Both the position numbers and the translations under genes were made by a program. Shown in pieces: positions 8,625 through 15,872 of a DNA stretch of 42,027 bases (positions within the stretch are counted from its first letter, which is position 1; each line of letters begins with the position of its first letter). This stretch comes from Thiomargarita sp. (GTDB taxonomy: Bacteria > Pseudomonadota > Gammaproteobacteria > Beggiatoales > Beggiatoaceae), in contig DYRG01000009.1 of NCBI GenBank assembly GCA_020718845.1, positions 1 through 42,027 of the forward strand. Reading direction: 5' to 3'. A model generated the notes under the pieces. That model had not been told where the DNA came from, did no database searches, and worked only from the letters and a program-made list of their open reading frames with translations.

Positions 8625-10091
8625 ATGATGATTAAACATTCAAGATTCTGGCTCGGCGCATTCGCAGGAGCCTTTTTAATAACCCAAGGCGCACAAGCCG
8701 ATAAACTTTATGTCGCTAATCAAGGCGGTAGCACTGTTAGCATCATAGATACCGATGCTAATAATACAGTAAAATCAGTCACTACAAGTAGCGGTGCGGT
8801 TGGTGTTGCAGTAAATGCTGCTGGGACAAAAGTTTATGTAACAAATAGCGGTGGTGATACTGCAAGCGTTATAGACACCAGCACTGATAAAGTGTCAGCC
8901 ACTATTAATTTAGGAAACTTTCCTAACGGTATAGCAATCCATCCAACTAATGGACGTGCTTATGCAAGTAATTGGTTTAGCAATAGTTTAAGCGTAATTG
9001 ATACGAGCACAAATAGTGTAACTGCAACTATATCAATAGGAACAAATCCTGAAGGAGTTGCTATCAATCCAACTATGAATCGAGTTTATGTTGCTAATGT
9101 TTCTAGCAATACGGTTAGCGTAATAGATACTACTAATAATACAGTAGTAAAAACCATTTCTGTTGGAGAAAGTCCTCATAACATTGTCATTAATTCATCT
9201 GGTACTCGCGTTTATGTCACTAATCTTAAAAGTAATTCTATTAGTGTAATAGATGCTAGTAATAATAGTGTTGTAAGCACTTTAACGGTAGGAAACTTAC
9301 CTAACAATATAGGAATTAATCCATCAGGAACGCATTTGTATGTACCTATCAATCCCGTGAATGGTAATGGTGCTGTTCAAGTAATAAATCTTAGTGACAA
9401 TAGTATTACATCAACTATTTTAGTAGGTTTAAGTCCCTATGGAATAAAATTCAATTCAACGGGTTCACGAGCTTATGTTGTTAATGCAAAAAGTGGTAAT
9501 GTCAGCATAATAGACACTAATAGCGATACAGTCATTTCAACTGTTACAGTAGGAAGCTGGCCAATGGGAATTGCTGTTGTTTCAACAAACGCTTGCCCAG
9601 CAGATAGTAATGGTTCAACACAAACAGGTATTGATTTAGTTAAAGCCACGCCAAGCAATTACAGTTTATTTACGCAAACTCAAATAGATGCAGCAAAACA
9701 AAGCGGCATTCAATCTTGTAAAGATAATCCAACAACTTGCGGTATTTCTATTTCTAGTGGTTTTACGCAAGCACAAATGGATGCGGCAATAAGTACAGCT
9801 AAACAAAGTTGTAAAACAAATCCCGCTTCTTGTGGAATTACGGTTAGTCAAAATACCGATGGTTCAACACAGGCTGGCATCGACCAATGCAAAGCTGATC
9901 CAAATTGTAAAGGAACTTCTTCTATTTCGGGGATTCACGCGACTTATGATGCTGCAAAAGGAGAATTGCACGTTCCTTTTGTTGATTTAATAACACTTGG
10001 TGTTGTTCAAACTTTCGACGTGTATTTGTTACAAAGAAACGGTTCTTTCACCTTTGATTTAGATTTGAGCAGAGTTGCTTTAGTCCAATAA
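8625..10091 (+). CDS. Secreted YVTN beta-propeller protein with Cys-rich repeat tail
   Basis: 488 residues. Signal peptide MMIKHSRFWLGAFAGAFLIT, with cleavage near AQA-DKL. From about residue 26 to 320 come seven to eight repeats of about 42 residues with the YVTN pattern (e.g. LYVANQGGSTVSIIDTDANN and RVYVTNLKSNSISVIDASNN), a seven-bladed-propeller family found in surface proteins. After it, three short Cys-pair repeats appear: CKDNPTTC, CKTNPASC and CKADPNC. The conserved-looking end is GSFTFDLDLSRVALVQ. Its last 19 codons and 3' flank are duplicated at 12971-13140. GGAGG precedes the start. Ligand unknown. Confidence 0.88.
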   Translation: MMIKHSRFWLGAFAGAFLITQGAQADKLYVANQGGSTVSIIDTDANNTVKSVTTSSGAVGVAVNAAGTKVYVTNSGGDTASVIDTSTDKVSATINLGNFPNGIAIHPTNGRAYASNWFSNSLSVIDTSTNSVTATISIGTNPEGVAINPTMNRVYVANVSSNTVSVIDTTNNTVVKTISVGESPHNIVINSSGTRVYVTNLKSNSISVIDASNNSVVSTLTVGNLPNNIGINPSGTHLYVPINPVNGNGAVQVINLSDNSITSTILVGLSPYGIKFNSTGSRAYVVNAKSGNVSIIDTNSDTVISTVTVGSWPMGIAVVSTNACPADSNGSTQTGIDLVKATPSNYSLFTQTQIDAAKQSGIQSCKDNPTTCGISISSGFTQAQMDAAISTAKQSCKTNPASCGITVSQNTDGSTQAGIDQCKADPNCKGTSSISGIHATYDAAKGELHVPFVDLITLGVVQTFDVYLLQRNGSFTFDLDLSRVALVQ

Positions 10092-10103
10092 TTGAGCAAA
10101 ATT

Positions 10104-10140
10104 AAACCTGACAGGTTTTTGAAACCTGTCAGGTTTTTTT
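10104..10140 (+). terminator. Terminator of the YVTN gene
   Basis: A perfect 15 bp stem (AAACCTGACAGGTTT / AAACCTGTCAGGTTT) with a 3-base loop and a T run. Each arm is itself nearly palindromic. Confidence 0.85.
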
Positions 10141-10162
10141 ATAGTGAAATATTTATAAAGAC

Positions 10163-10185
10163 GTTCCACGTTCGAGTGTGGGAAC
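10163..10185. repeat. GTTCC...GGGAAC palindromic repeat, copy 1
   Basis: An imperfect palindrome starting GTTCCACG and ending GTGGGAAC, inside the 170 bp repeat; the second copy is at 13101-13123, where one base change in the centre improves pairing. Similar GTTCCCACGC-type palindromes are common as REP-like elements in related bacteria (recollection, not searched). Confidence 0.5.
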
Positions 10186-10202
10186 AAGTTTGAAAAAGCT
10201 AT

Positions 10203-10314
10203 ACTAACAGAAGACCGTATTTGTGGAACAATAAAAAGCAAATTACGAGATTTGTTTAGCGGCATCATAAAGAAAAAAGGCTTAACGGTTAAGGAATTAC
10301 TCAAAAAAGAATAA
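10203..10314 (+). pseudogene. Fragment of the 3' end of an unknown gene
   Basis: An open frame with no start reads ILTEDRICGTIKSKLRDLFS, then GIIKKKGLTVKELLKKE and a stop. It begins exactly where the 170 bp repeat ends, and lies before a hairpin. Codon pattern and the basic C-terminus look coding. The family was not recognised. Confidence 0.35.
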
Positions 10315-10320
10315 AAAACT

Positions 10321-10339
10321 CCCCTCTTAAAAAGAGGGG
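10321..10339. terminator. Hairpin between the gene fragment and budA
   Basis: Stem CCCCTCTT / AAGAGGGG with a 3-base loop between convergent reading directions. The A tract on its left favours use by the - strand gene budA. Confidence 0.6.
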
Positions 10340-10380
10340 ATTATGAGGGATGGTGTTTATCTCATACCAAAAATTAAAAT

Positions 10381-11154
10381 TCATTTTTGCAGTTTTTCTA
10401 CTTTTTCTAAATCTGCTTGTTTATCTTCGGATAAATCAACATGATAGAAATGTTCATTATTTGGGACAATCATCGAAAAATTTGAGATTTCATCGATTTC
10501 AAGTTGCGCATTATCAATTACAAAATCTAAAATATGTCCACCCGCTTGTTCGTTTGTGGTTAAATAATGCAAATGATAACCCGTAACATTTATCCCTTTG
10601 AAATAACTAGGAAAACGAAATCCTACAATTGTTCCTTCCGAATTCTCAAAATCAAAAATCGCTTGTTGATTTACAATGTCTTTTAAAAGACGATAGGGCT
10701 TTTCTTGCTTTGCAACACTTCTAGTTTTCATTTGCTTAAATTTTCCTTTAATTTTAATGGCGTAAAAAATATTAGTTGTTGGGAGTATTTTATCGATAAA
10801 TTGTTCAAGTTGTTTGAAATCTAATGCTTGGTTTAAAAGAAGGGTTTTATCGGTTTTAAAAAAGGTAACAACGGCAGAAGGGGTACAGGTTTCTAAAGGG
10901 GGTTGAATTGTTTTACCATTTTGAGGAACTTGATAAATATTTCCATTTAGAACAACCATTTCTCCATTCAATGCATTGAATGTTCCTAAACCAAAATCTC
11001 CATATTGTTTTAATTTTCCAATCTGAAAATCGCTGTCATAAACCCCGCTTAATAACGCATCGATAGTCGATATTTGCATTACTTGATCGGTTTGTGCATA
11101 AACCATCACTTGCAATAAAAATGCAAAAGCAAAACTTATTAATTTTCTTATCAC
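10381..11154 (-). CDS. budA: Acetolactate decarboxylase, with signal peptide
   Basis: 257 residues. Converts alpha-acetolactate to acetoin with CO2 release. Zinc ligands H194, H196 and H207 are in GYHLHYLTTNEQAGGHILDF. Active-site candidates E65 (NGEMVVLNG) and R145 (KTRSVA) are also present. Residues 1-20 (MIRKLISFAFAFLLQVMVYA) are a clear Sec signal peptide ending at YA-QT, so the enzyme should be exported; most bacterial enzymes of this family are cytoplasmic. No acetolactate synthase or butanediol dehydrogenase is nearby. It lies downstream of the exported apyrase but is separated from it by a hairpin. Confidence 0.92.
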   Translation of the reverse strand: MIRKLISFAFAFLLQVMVYAQTDQVMQISTIDALLSGVYDSDFQIGKLKQYGDFGLGTFNALNGEMVVLNGNIYQVPQNGKTIQPPLETCTPSAVVTFFKTDKTLLLNQALDFKQLEQFIDKILPTTNIFYAIKIKGKFKQMKTRSVAKQEKPYRLLKDIVNQQAIFDFENSEGTIVGFRFPSYFKGINVTGYHLHYLTTNEQAGGHILDFVIDNAQLEIDEISNFSMIVPNNEHFYHVDLSEDKQADLEKVEKLQK

Positions 11155-11178
11155 GTTTATATCCTCATTTAAAAGAAA

Positions 11179-11208
11179 TCTCCCATTACTTTTAAAAATA
11201 ATGGGAGA
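11179..11208 (-). terminator. Terminator after the apyrase gene
   Basis: Stem TCTCCCATTA / TAATGGGAGA lies 12 bases past the apyrase stop; on the - strand it is followed by a T-rich run. It separates the apyrase from budA. Confidence 0.7.
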
Positions 11209-11220
11209 AAAACTAAAAAA

Positions 11221-12384
11221 TTATTTCAAACAACCTTTATCCAACCAACGACAGAAAGGAGGAGTTTTAGCTGCTGGTTCTAAGCATTTGTTTTCTTTAC
11301 AAACTACTGCACCTTGCGTCCAACTTACGTTTAGTTTTGGTGCATCAACGGGGATTTTAAAGGTTTCAAGATATTTCACTGGATAAATTGAACGATAACA
11401 GAATTTTTCTTCATCGCTTAATTTAGGGTCTTTTACACAATAGGTTTCAATATTAGCCGGATTGATATAATTAAATGCACCGGTTAGAAACCATTTATTA
11501 GAGTCCGCTTTGTCAATGGGTGGTTGTTCTTGAGAACCTAACTTTTCTCCCACAAAGTTATACGGATCACGCACACCTTTCTCTACGGTTAATTGGATTT
11601 GATTTGCACAATCTTGGGGTTTCCAATTAGCTTGTTTTGTTGCAGCACCGTTCACGCAACTTGTTGGTAGACCTAAACTTTTTGGTGCTTCATCTTGACC
11701 CAATCCTAAATAAGAATAACTATACATTTTCAACGCTTTACCATCTAATTGAATAGTTCTGGTGCTTGGTTGAGTATCTTCACATTTTGAACAAGGAAAA
11801 GTAATTTGTGCAGATGCACCGCCCATTTCTGCAATACCAAAGGATTCATTCTTTTGTTGTTCACGCACGGCTAACCACGCAAATAAACCTTCTTCAAATC
11901 CTGTTAAAGTTTTAGCATCAACATCGACTTTCTCACCTAATTTTGCTACTAATTTTTGTTTCAAATTAGTCCACAAAGTTAAGCTTCTTTCTTTGTTAGA
12001 TTGCTCTGCTAGACGCATACCCGCCGTTGCATATACTGCCGCCGATTTGATTTGACATTGTTTTGACCAATCAAATGCTTTCCAAGCTGGTTTGTTATTT
12101 TTAACAGGACCATCTTGTTTAATAGAATCTAATGCGGCTACAACTTCATTTAAAACCGAATCCACATCTTGCCATTTCTTACCCCGAAATTCTCTCACGG
12201 GATCAGCTAATGCTGTTACTTTTGGACCTTCGTGTTCTACCCAATTTTTCCCTTGTTGTTCATATACATACAAACGAGTTCCACTACTCCCTGCATCATA
12301 AAGAATATGACAAACCGGCAAATCTGCCATTGCAACTGATGAGACAAACATCAGTCCACTAAAAAATGCTTTTTTCATCAACAT
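11221..12384 (-). CDS. Exported apyrase (GDA1/CD39 nucleoside phosphatase family)
   Basis: 388 residues from the ATG at 12384, which has GGAG 6 bases upstream; a TTG at 12396 lies within that ribosome site and was rejected. Signal peptide ends near AMA-DLP. Apyrase conserved regions: ACR1 DAGSSGTRLYVY (30-41), ACR2 YATAGMRL, ACR3 TGFEEGLFAW with the catalytic Glu, ACR4 AEMGGASAQITF. It hydrolyses nucleoside tri- and/or diphosphates, probably in the periplasm or outside. The family is mostly eukaryotic; Legionella has secreted members. Several Cys residues in the C-terminal half may form disulfides. Confidence 0.92.
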   Translation of the reverse strand: MLMKKAFFSGLMFVSSVAMADLPVCHILYDAGSSGTRLYVYEQQGKNWVEHEGPKVTALADPVREFRGKKWQDVDSVLNEVVAALDSIKQDGPVKNNKPAWKAFDWSKQCQIKSAAVYATAGMRLAEQSNKERSLTLWTNLKQKLVAKLGEKVDVDAKTLTGFEEGLFAWLAVREQQKNESFGIAEMGGASAQITFPCSKCEDTQPSTRTIQLDGKALKMYSYSYLGLGQDEAPKSLGLPTSCVNGAATKQANWKPQDCANQIQLTVEKGVRDPYNFVGEKLGSQEQPPIDKADSNKWFLTGAFNYINPANIETYCVKDPKLSDEEKFCYRSIYPVKYLETFKIPVDAPKLNVSWTQGAVVCKENKCLEPAAKTPPFCRWLDKGCLK

Positions 12385-12474
12385 AATTATCTCCAAATAA
12401 GTTCAAAAAGAGCGTTTAGTATAATGCATCTTTTTGTGCATATCAAATAAATTTACCCATACTAACCTGATGCT

Positions 12475-12945
12475 TTAGTTATGCGCCTTCATAACTCGTG
12501 ATTTCTCACGTTGCCAATCACGATCTTTCTCTGTATCACGTTTATCATGTTCTTTCTTGCCAGTTGCCAATGCGATTTCAAGTTTTACCCGATTATTCTT
12601 CCAATACATTGCGACTGGAATTAACGCTTTTCCTTTACGCTCTACTGCACCGATGAATTTGTTCAGTTCCTCACGATTTAATAATAATTTGCAAGTGCGA
12701 TTGTTTTCTGGAACATAATGCGTAGAAACCGTTCCTAACGGCGTAATTAATGCGCCTAGCAACCATGCTTCTGCATTTTTAATAATCACATACGCATCAC
12801 GCAATTGCACTTTGCCAGCACGCAAATTTTTTACTTCCCAACCTTGCAAAACCATACCGGTTTCAAAACGTTGTTCTAAAAAATAATCAAATCAGGCTTT
12901 CTTATTCAAACAAATTGTACCTGAAGCAGCTTTTTTGTCAGCCAT
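12475..12945 (-). pseudogene. smpB: SsrA-binding protein SmpB, interrupted by an in-frame TGA at codon 18
   Basis: SmpB binds tmRNA and rescues stalled ribosomes. The full-length frame (156 residues, GAGG ribosome site before the ATG at 12945) reads MADKKAASGTICLNKKA, stop, [20 protein letters not shown], then [10 protein letters not shown]. The TGA (12892-12894) sits where the family has Arg in NKRARHEYF, so a single CGA or AGA to TGA change explains it. Everything after is intact to [10 protein letters not shown] shorter product could start at the internal ATG at 12855 (126 residues) but would lack the first tmRNA-binding strand and has no clear ribosome site. Sequencing error, real pseudogene or internal start remain possible. 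Confidence 0.85.
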
Positions 12946-13041
12946 AATTCCTCTCTTTTCCTTTAAAATAAAAGAAACGGTTCTTTCACCTTTGATTTAG
13001 ATTTGAGTAGAGTTGCTTTAGTCCAATAATTGAGCAAAATT

Positions 13042-13078
13042 AAACCTGACAGATTTCAAAAACCTGTCAGGTTTTTTT
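13042..13078. terminator. Terminator hairpin within repeat copy B
   Basis: Same hairpin family as 10104-10140 but with a mismatch in the left arm. It lies downstream of tyrS on the - strand and could reduce read-through into smpB. Confidence 0.5.
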
Positions 13079-13100
13079 ATAGTGAAATACTTATAAAGAC

Positions 13101-13123
13101 GTTCCACGCTCGAGTGTGGGAAC
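13101..13123. repeat. GTTCC...GGGAAC palindromic repeat, copy 2
   Basis: Copy with a central CTCGAG, part of the 170 bp repeat B. Confidence 0.5.
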
Positions 13124-13149
13124 AAGTTTGAAAAAGCTATCTAAGGATT

Positions 13150-14343
13150 TTATTTCACTAAAACCTTTGCGAAATGGCGTTTGCCGACTTGATAAACTTG
13201 TTGAGAACCGACGTTAATTTGTAACTGTTTGTCAGTGATTTTCTCGCCGTTGATTTTAACTGCGCCTTGATCGATTTGACGCATTGCCTCAGAAGTGGTT
13301 GCAACTAAACCCGCTTCTTTGAGCAAATTCGCAATTTTGAGAAATCCTTGTGGCGCATTGACGGTGATTTCTGGTAAATCATCTGGCAATTGATTTTGAC
13401 TAAAACGTTGAATGAAATCTTGATGCGCAGATTCGGCAGCATTTTGATCGTGGAAACGTGCAATTAATTCTTTGGCTAAATCGATTTTAATGTCACGAGG
13501 ATTCTTACCTTCTAAAGCGGCTTTTTTCAAACTTTCAATTTCAGATAACGGTTTGAAACTCAACAATTCTAAATAACGCCACATTAATGTATCAGAAATC
13601 GACATAATTTTTCCAAACATTTCAATTGGTTGCTCACTAATACCAATGCTATTTCCTAACGATTTCGACATTTTATGAACGCCGTCCGTTCCTTCTAAAA
13701 GTGGCATCGTTAAAACGATTTGTGGTGCTTGTCCAAAATGTTTCTGCAATTCACGTCCGACCAATAAATTAAACTTTTGATCTGTTCCGCCTAATTCAAC
13801 GTCTGATTTGAGAGCAACTGAATCGTAACCTTGCACTAATGGATAGAGAAACTCATGGATTGCAATCGGTTGATTATTTGCGTAACGTTTGCTGAAATCA
13901 TCACGTTCTAACATTCGAGCAACCGTGTGAGTAGCCGCGAGTTGAATTAACTCAGAAGAACTTAATTTATCCATCCATTGAGAATTAAAGCAAATTTCAG
14001 TTTTATTCAAATCCAAAATTTTGCCGACTTGTTGCTGATAAGTTTGAGCATTTTCAAGGACTTGCTCTCGCGTTAAAGGTTTGCGAGTAATATTTTTACC
14101 CGTCGGATCGCCAATCATCCCCGTAAAATCCCCGATCAAAAACAACACTTGATGACCTAAGTCTTGGAATTGCTTGAGTTTATTCATTAAAACCGTATGA
14201 CCCAAATGCAAATCAGGCGCGGTCGGATCAAAACCAGCTTTAATGCGTAAGGGTTTGTTTGTATTAAGTTTTTTAATCAATTCCTCTTCAATAAGGATTT
14301 CTTGTGCGCCGCGTTTGATTTCTGCTAAAGCATTGCTGATCAT
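13150..14343 (-). CDS. tyrS: Tyrosyl-tRNA synthetase
   Basis: 397 residues; a class I synthetase that charges tRNA-Tyr. The HIGH-like motif is HLGH (46-49) and KMSKS is at 224-228. Tyr-binding segments [20 protein letters not shown] and a C-terminal S4-like RNA-binding domain ([20 protein letters not shown]) are present. Full length with no odd residues. The transcript runs toward repeat copy B and smpB. Confidence 0.97.
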   Translation of the reverse strand: MISNALAEIKRGAQEILIEEELIKKLNTNKPLRIKAGFDPTAPDLHLGHTVLMNKLKQFQDLGHQVLFLIGDFTGMIGDPTGKNITRKPLTREQVLENAQTYQQQVGKILDLNKTEICFNSQWMDKLSSSELIQLAATHTVARMLERDDFSKRYANNQPIAIHEFLYPLVQGYDSVALKSDVELGGTDQKFNLLVGRELQKHFGQAPQIVLTMPLLEGTDGVHKMSKSLGNSIGISEQPIEMFGKIMSISDTLMWRYLELLSFKPLSEIESLKKAALEGKNPRDIKIDLAKELIARFHDQNAAESAHQDFIQRFSQNQLPDDLPEITVNAPQGFLKIANLLKEAGLVATTSEAMRQIDQGAVKINGEKITDKQLQINVGSQQVYQVGKRHFAKVLVK

Positions 14344-14647
14344 GCGTAATTCCCAAATTCAAAATGTTTCATTCTACAATAAAGTGAAAATGGAGACTAG
14401 AAAACAACCACTCTCCAATCCGAAGGTTTTGCATCCTAATGCTCACTATTTTCTAGGAACTTCACTATGAAATACATCAATAAATTTTTTGCAATTGCAA
14501 TTTGTTCACTTCTTATTGAATTTTTTGAAACCAAAATCCGTGTAAGGATTCAAATAACGAAACATTTGAGTTTTCTCCCAACAATAACAAAAGGAAAATA
14601 TAGCAGATTAAGTTAAAAAGATTTTATTTTTCAACTGGGAAAAATAC
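14344..14647. other. Gap between tyrS and the IS630 tail; one weak small open frame
   Basis: About 300 bases of AT-rich sequence. The only candidate is 14467-14616 (+), 49 codons, preceded by AGGA at 9 bases: MKYINKFFAIAICSLLIEFF followed by a basic stretch. It looks like a signal peptide joined to unrelated sequence, possibly the stump of a lost exported protein. Nothing else was recognised. Confidence 0.3.
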
Positions 14648-14665
14648 AGGGGTGTTGCTCCACCC
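14648..14665 (+). repeat. TTGCTC-loop hairpin, copy 3 (perfect stem)
   Basis: GGGGTGTTGCTCCACCCC: a 6 bp perfect stem with loop TTGCTC, immediately before the IS630 3' remnant. Confidence 0.78.
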
Positions 14666-14722
14666 CAAAAATTGGATCAGATAAAATTATTATCAATATG
14701 AAACATTTGAGCAATTAATAGG
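14666..14722 (+). pseudogene. IS630-family transposase 3' end remnant
   Basis: The stretch matches 6818-6866 with few changes and encodes the transposase tail NYYQYETFEQL after a NWIR-like segment. Only the last ~18 codons remain, starting right after the hairpin. Confidence 0.7.
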
Positions 14723-14801
14723 ATATTGTTATGATTTTTTCAAAACCCGTATTTTTAACTTTGAGAAAATTTGGCTGCGCCTTTTCTCTAATTAATCTAT
14801 A

Positions 14802-14908
14802 TATAATGTGATGAGTGGATTTGTGTGAAGATGAATTATGAAAATTTATTGAAAATCAATGCAATAAAAAAATATTCCTATTCATCATTTTAGAGAAATT
14901 ACACTATA
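14802..14908 (-). mobile_element. MITE-like element, copy 2 (inverted)
   Basis: Reverse complement of 6867-6971, with two extra T in a T-run and one change in one terminal repeat. It lies 80 bases past the IS630 tail, so both MITE copies are next to IS630 remnants. Confidence 0.75.
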
Positions 14909-14939
14909 TGATATTACTATATCATTCTCTTCTTTAACA

Positions 14940-15164
14940 CTACCATTTTATTTTAGACACAATCATAACAAGCCAAAGTGCCAAAATCGAGAGCAAAGTG
15001 ATCCAAGCCATGATGCTGTCAAAAATGTAACCGTATTTTTGTTTTGATGCTGTGTTCAACCAAAAATAAACCATCTTCATTAAAACAAAAACCGTCACGA
15101 AGAGAATAATAATTAAAAATACTCCTTTCGACGCAAACGGTAATCCCTCAAAAAATTGTAACAT
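14940..15164 (-). CDS. Small membrane protein, function unknown
   Basis: 74 residues with two hydrophobic helices (about 13-37 and 49-70) joined by a polar loop (NTASKQKYGYIFDS). AGGAG lies 10 bases before the ATG. No family was recognised. It stands alone between a MITE and an IS982 remnant, so it is probably a survivor in a rearranged region. Confidence 0.5.
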   Translation of the reverse strand: MLQFFEGLPFASKGVFLIIILFVTVFVLMKMVYFWLNTASKQKYGYIFDSIMAWITLLSILALWLVMIVSKIKW

Positions 15165-15192
15165 ATAGTTAAGCTCCTAACAAAGTATTAAC

Positions 15193-15678
15193 TAACCTGA
15201 GTTCGGGATAAGGAAGTAGATAACATATTGAATTTCCAGAAAAATTGTTGATAATGGCGTTTGCGACTTTACTACAACCACTTAATATGGAGATTCTCGG
15301 ATATGATAAACTTTGTTGAATTATTTTGTCACGTCGATGATTTTTGCCGACGTTTTATGCTAGTGTATTAAAAAACGTTTTTTAGAACAATAGGTTAAAC
15401 ATCATAAAACCCGTGAGTGTTCTTTAAGTACTTCCGAAATTATAACCATCATTCTTTACTTTTATCATTTGGGGTGTTGCTCCACCCTTTAAAATGATGT
15501 ATGAACTTGAGCATACTAAACATCGTTGCTTAACAGGTTTGATGATTCATTTGCTCGGGGTTTTAATTGCTTATTCTTGGCAATCTCTCAAACCCTCTTT
15601 ACGCTTACGAAAATATTCTCCTTCTTCTCTTTCTTCTAACCTTTATTCATCTTAAAATATTATCCCGAACTCGGGTTA
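15193..15678 (+). mobile_element. Internally deleted IS982-family element with both terminal repeats
   Basis: Terminal inverted repeats of 19 bp: TAACCTGAGTTCGGGATAA at the left and the complement at 15660-15678 (one mismatch). Inside, an N-terminal transposase piece starts at 15303 (MINFVELFCHVDDFCRRFML), continues after frame damage as KTRECSLSTSEIITIILYFY, and stops at a hairpin at 15471. A C-terminal piece follows (MMYELEHTKHRCLTGLMIHL, then GVLIAYSWQSLKPS). The central catalytic part is missing. The 486 bp length is about half of a normal IS982 element. No target duplication is obvious. Confidence 0.85.
15471..15488 (+). repeat. TTGCTC-loop hairpin, copy 4, at the IS982 deletion point
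   Basis: Stem GGGGTG, loop TTGCTC, stem CACCCT (outer G-T pair). It lies exactly between the N- and C-terminal transposase pieces, where the central part is missing. Confidence 0.75.
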
Positions 15679-15872
15679 TAAAAAATGACTTGCAATCCTT
15701 TGAAAGCTATGCGATTATCATGAGCAATGGGAATTGCAGTTTGTTTCACTTTGAAACAGTTTCTTGATAAACATAGTTGGTGTAGGCGGGACTATTTATC
15801 CGATATTTTATTGTTGGATAAGCATTAGTCGAAACTCGGTGATAGATCAAATAAATAGCAGGAGAAAAAGCA

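Larger units (their letters stand above)
10033..10202 (+). repeat. 170 bp direct repeat, copy A
   Basis: Covers the last 19 codons of the YVTN gene, its terminator and a GTTCC palindrome. Copy B at 12971-13140 has the same length and orientation with only scattered changes, mostly in the terminator loop. Together they bracket budA, the apyrase gene and smpB. Confidence 0.93.
12971..13140 (+). repeat. 170 bp direct repeat, copy B
   Basis: A second copy of 10033-10202. It still encodes GSFTFDLDLSRVALVQ and a stop on the + strand but has no upstream gene; it fills the gap between tyrS (9 bases away) and the smpB start (25 bases away). Confidence 0.93.

Noticed and set aside
12892-12894. TGA in smpB as evidence for a changed genetic code or selenocysteine
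   Set aside because: TGA ends other genes here normally (for example the iron-sulfur subunit at 516 and trmB at 18487), and the family residue at this site is Arg, not Trp or Cys.
15567-15767. A 66-codon + strand frame in the IS982 region
   Set aside because: It is out of frame with the transposase C-terminal piece and crosses the terminal repeat.
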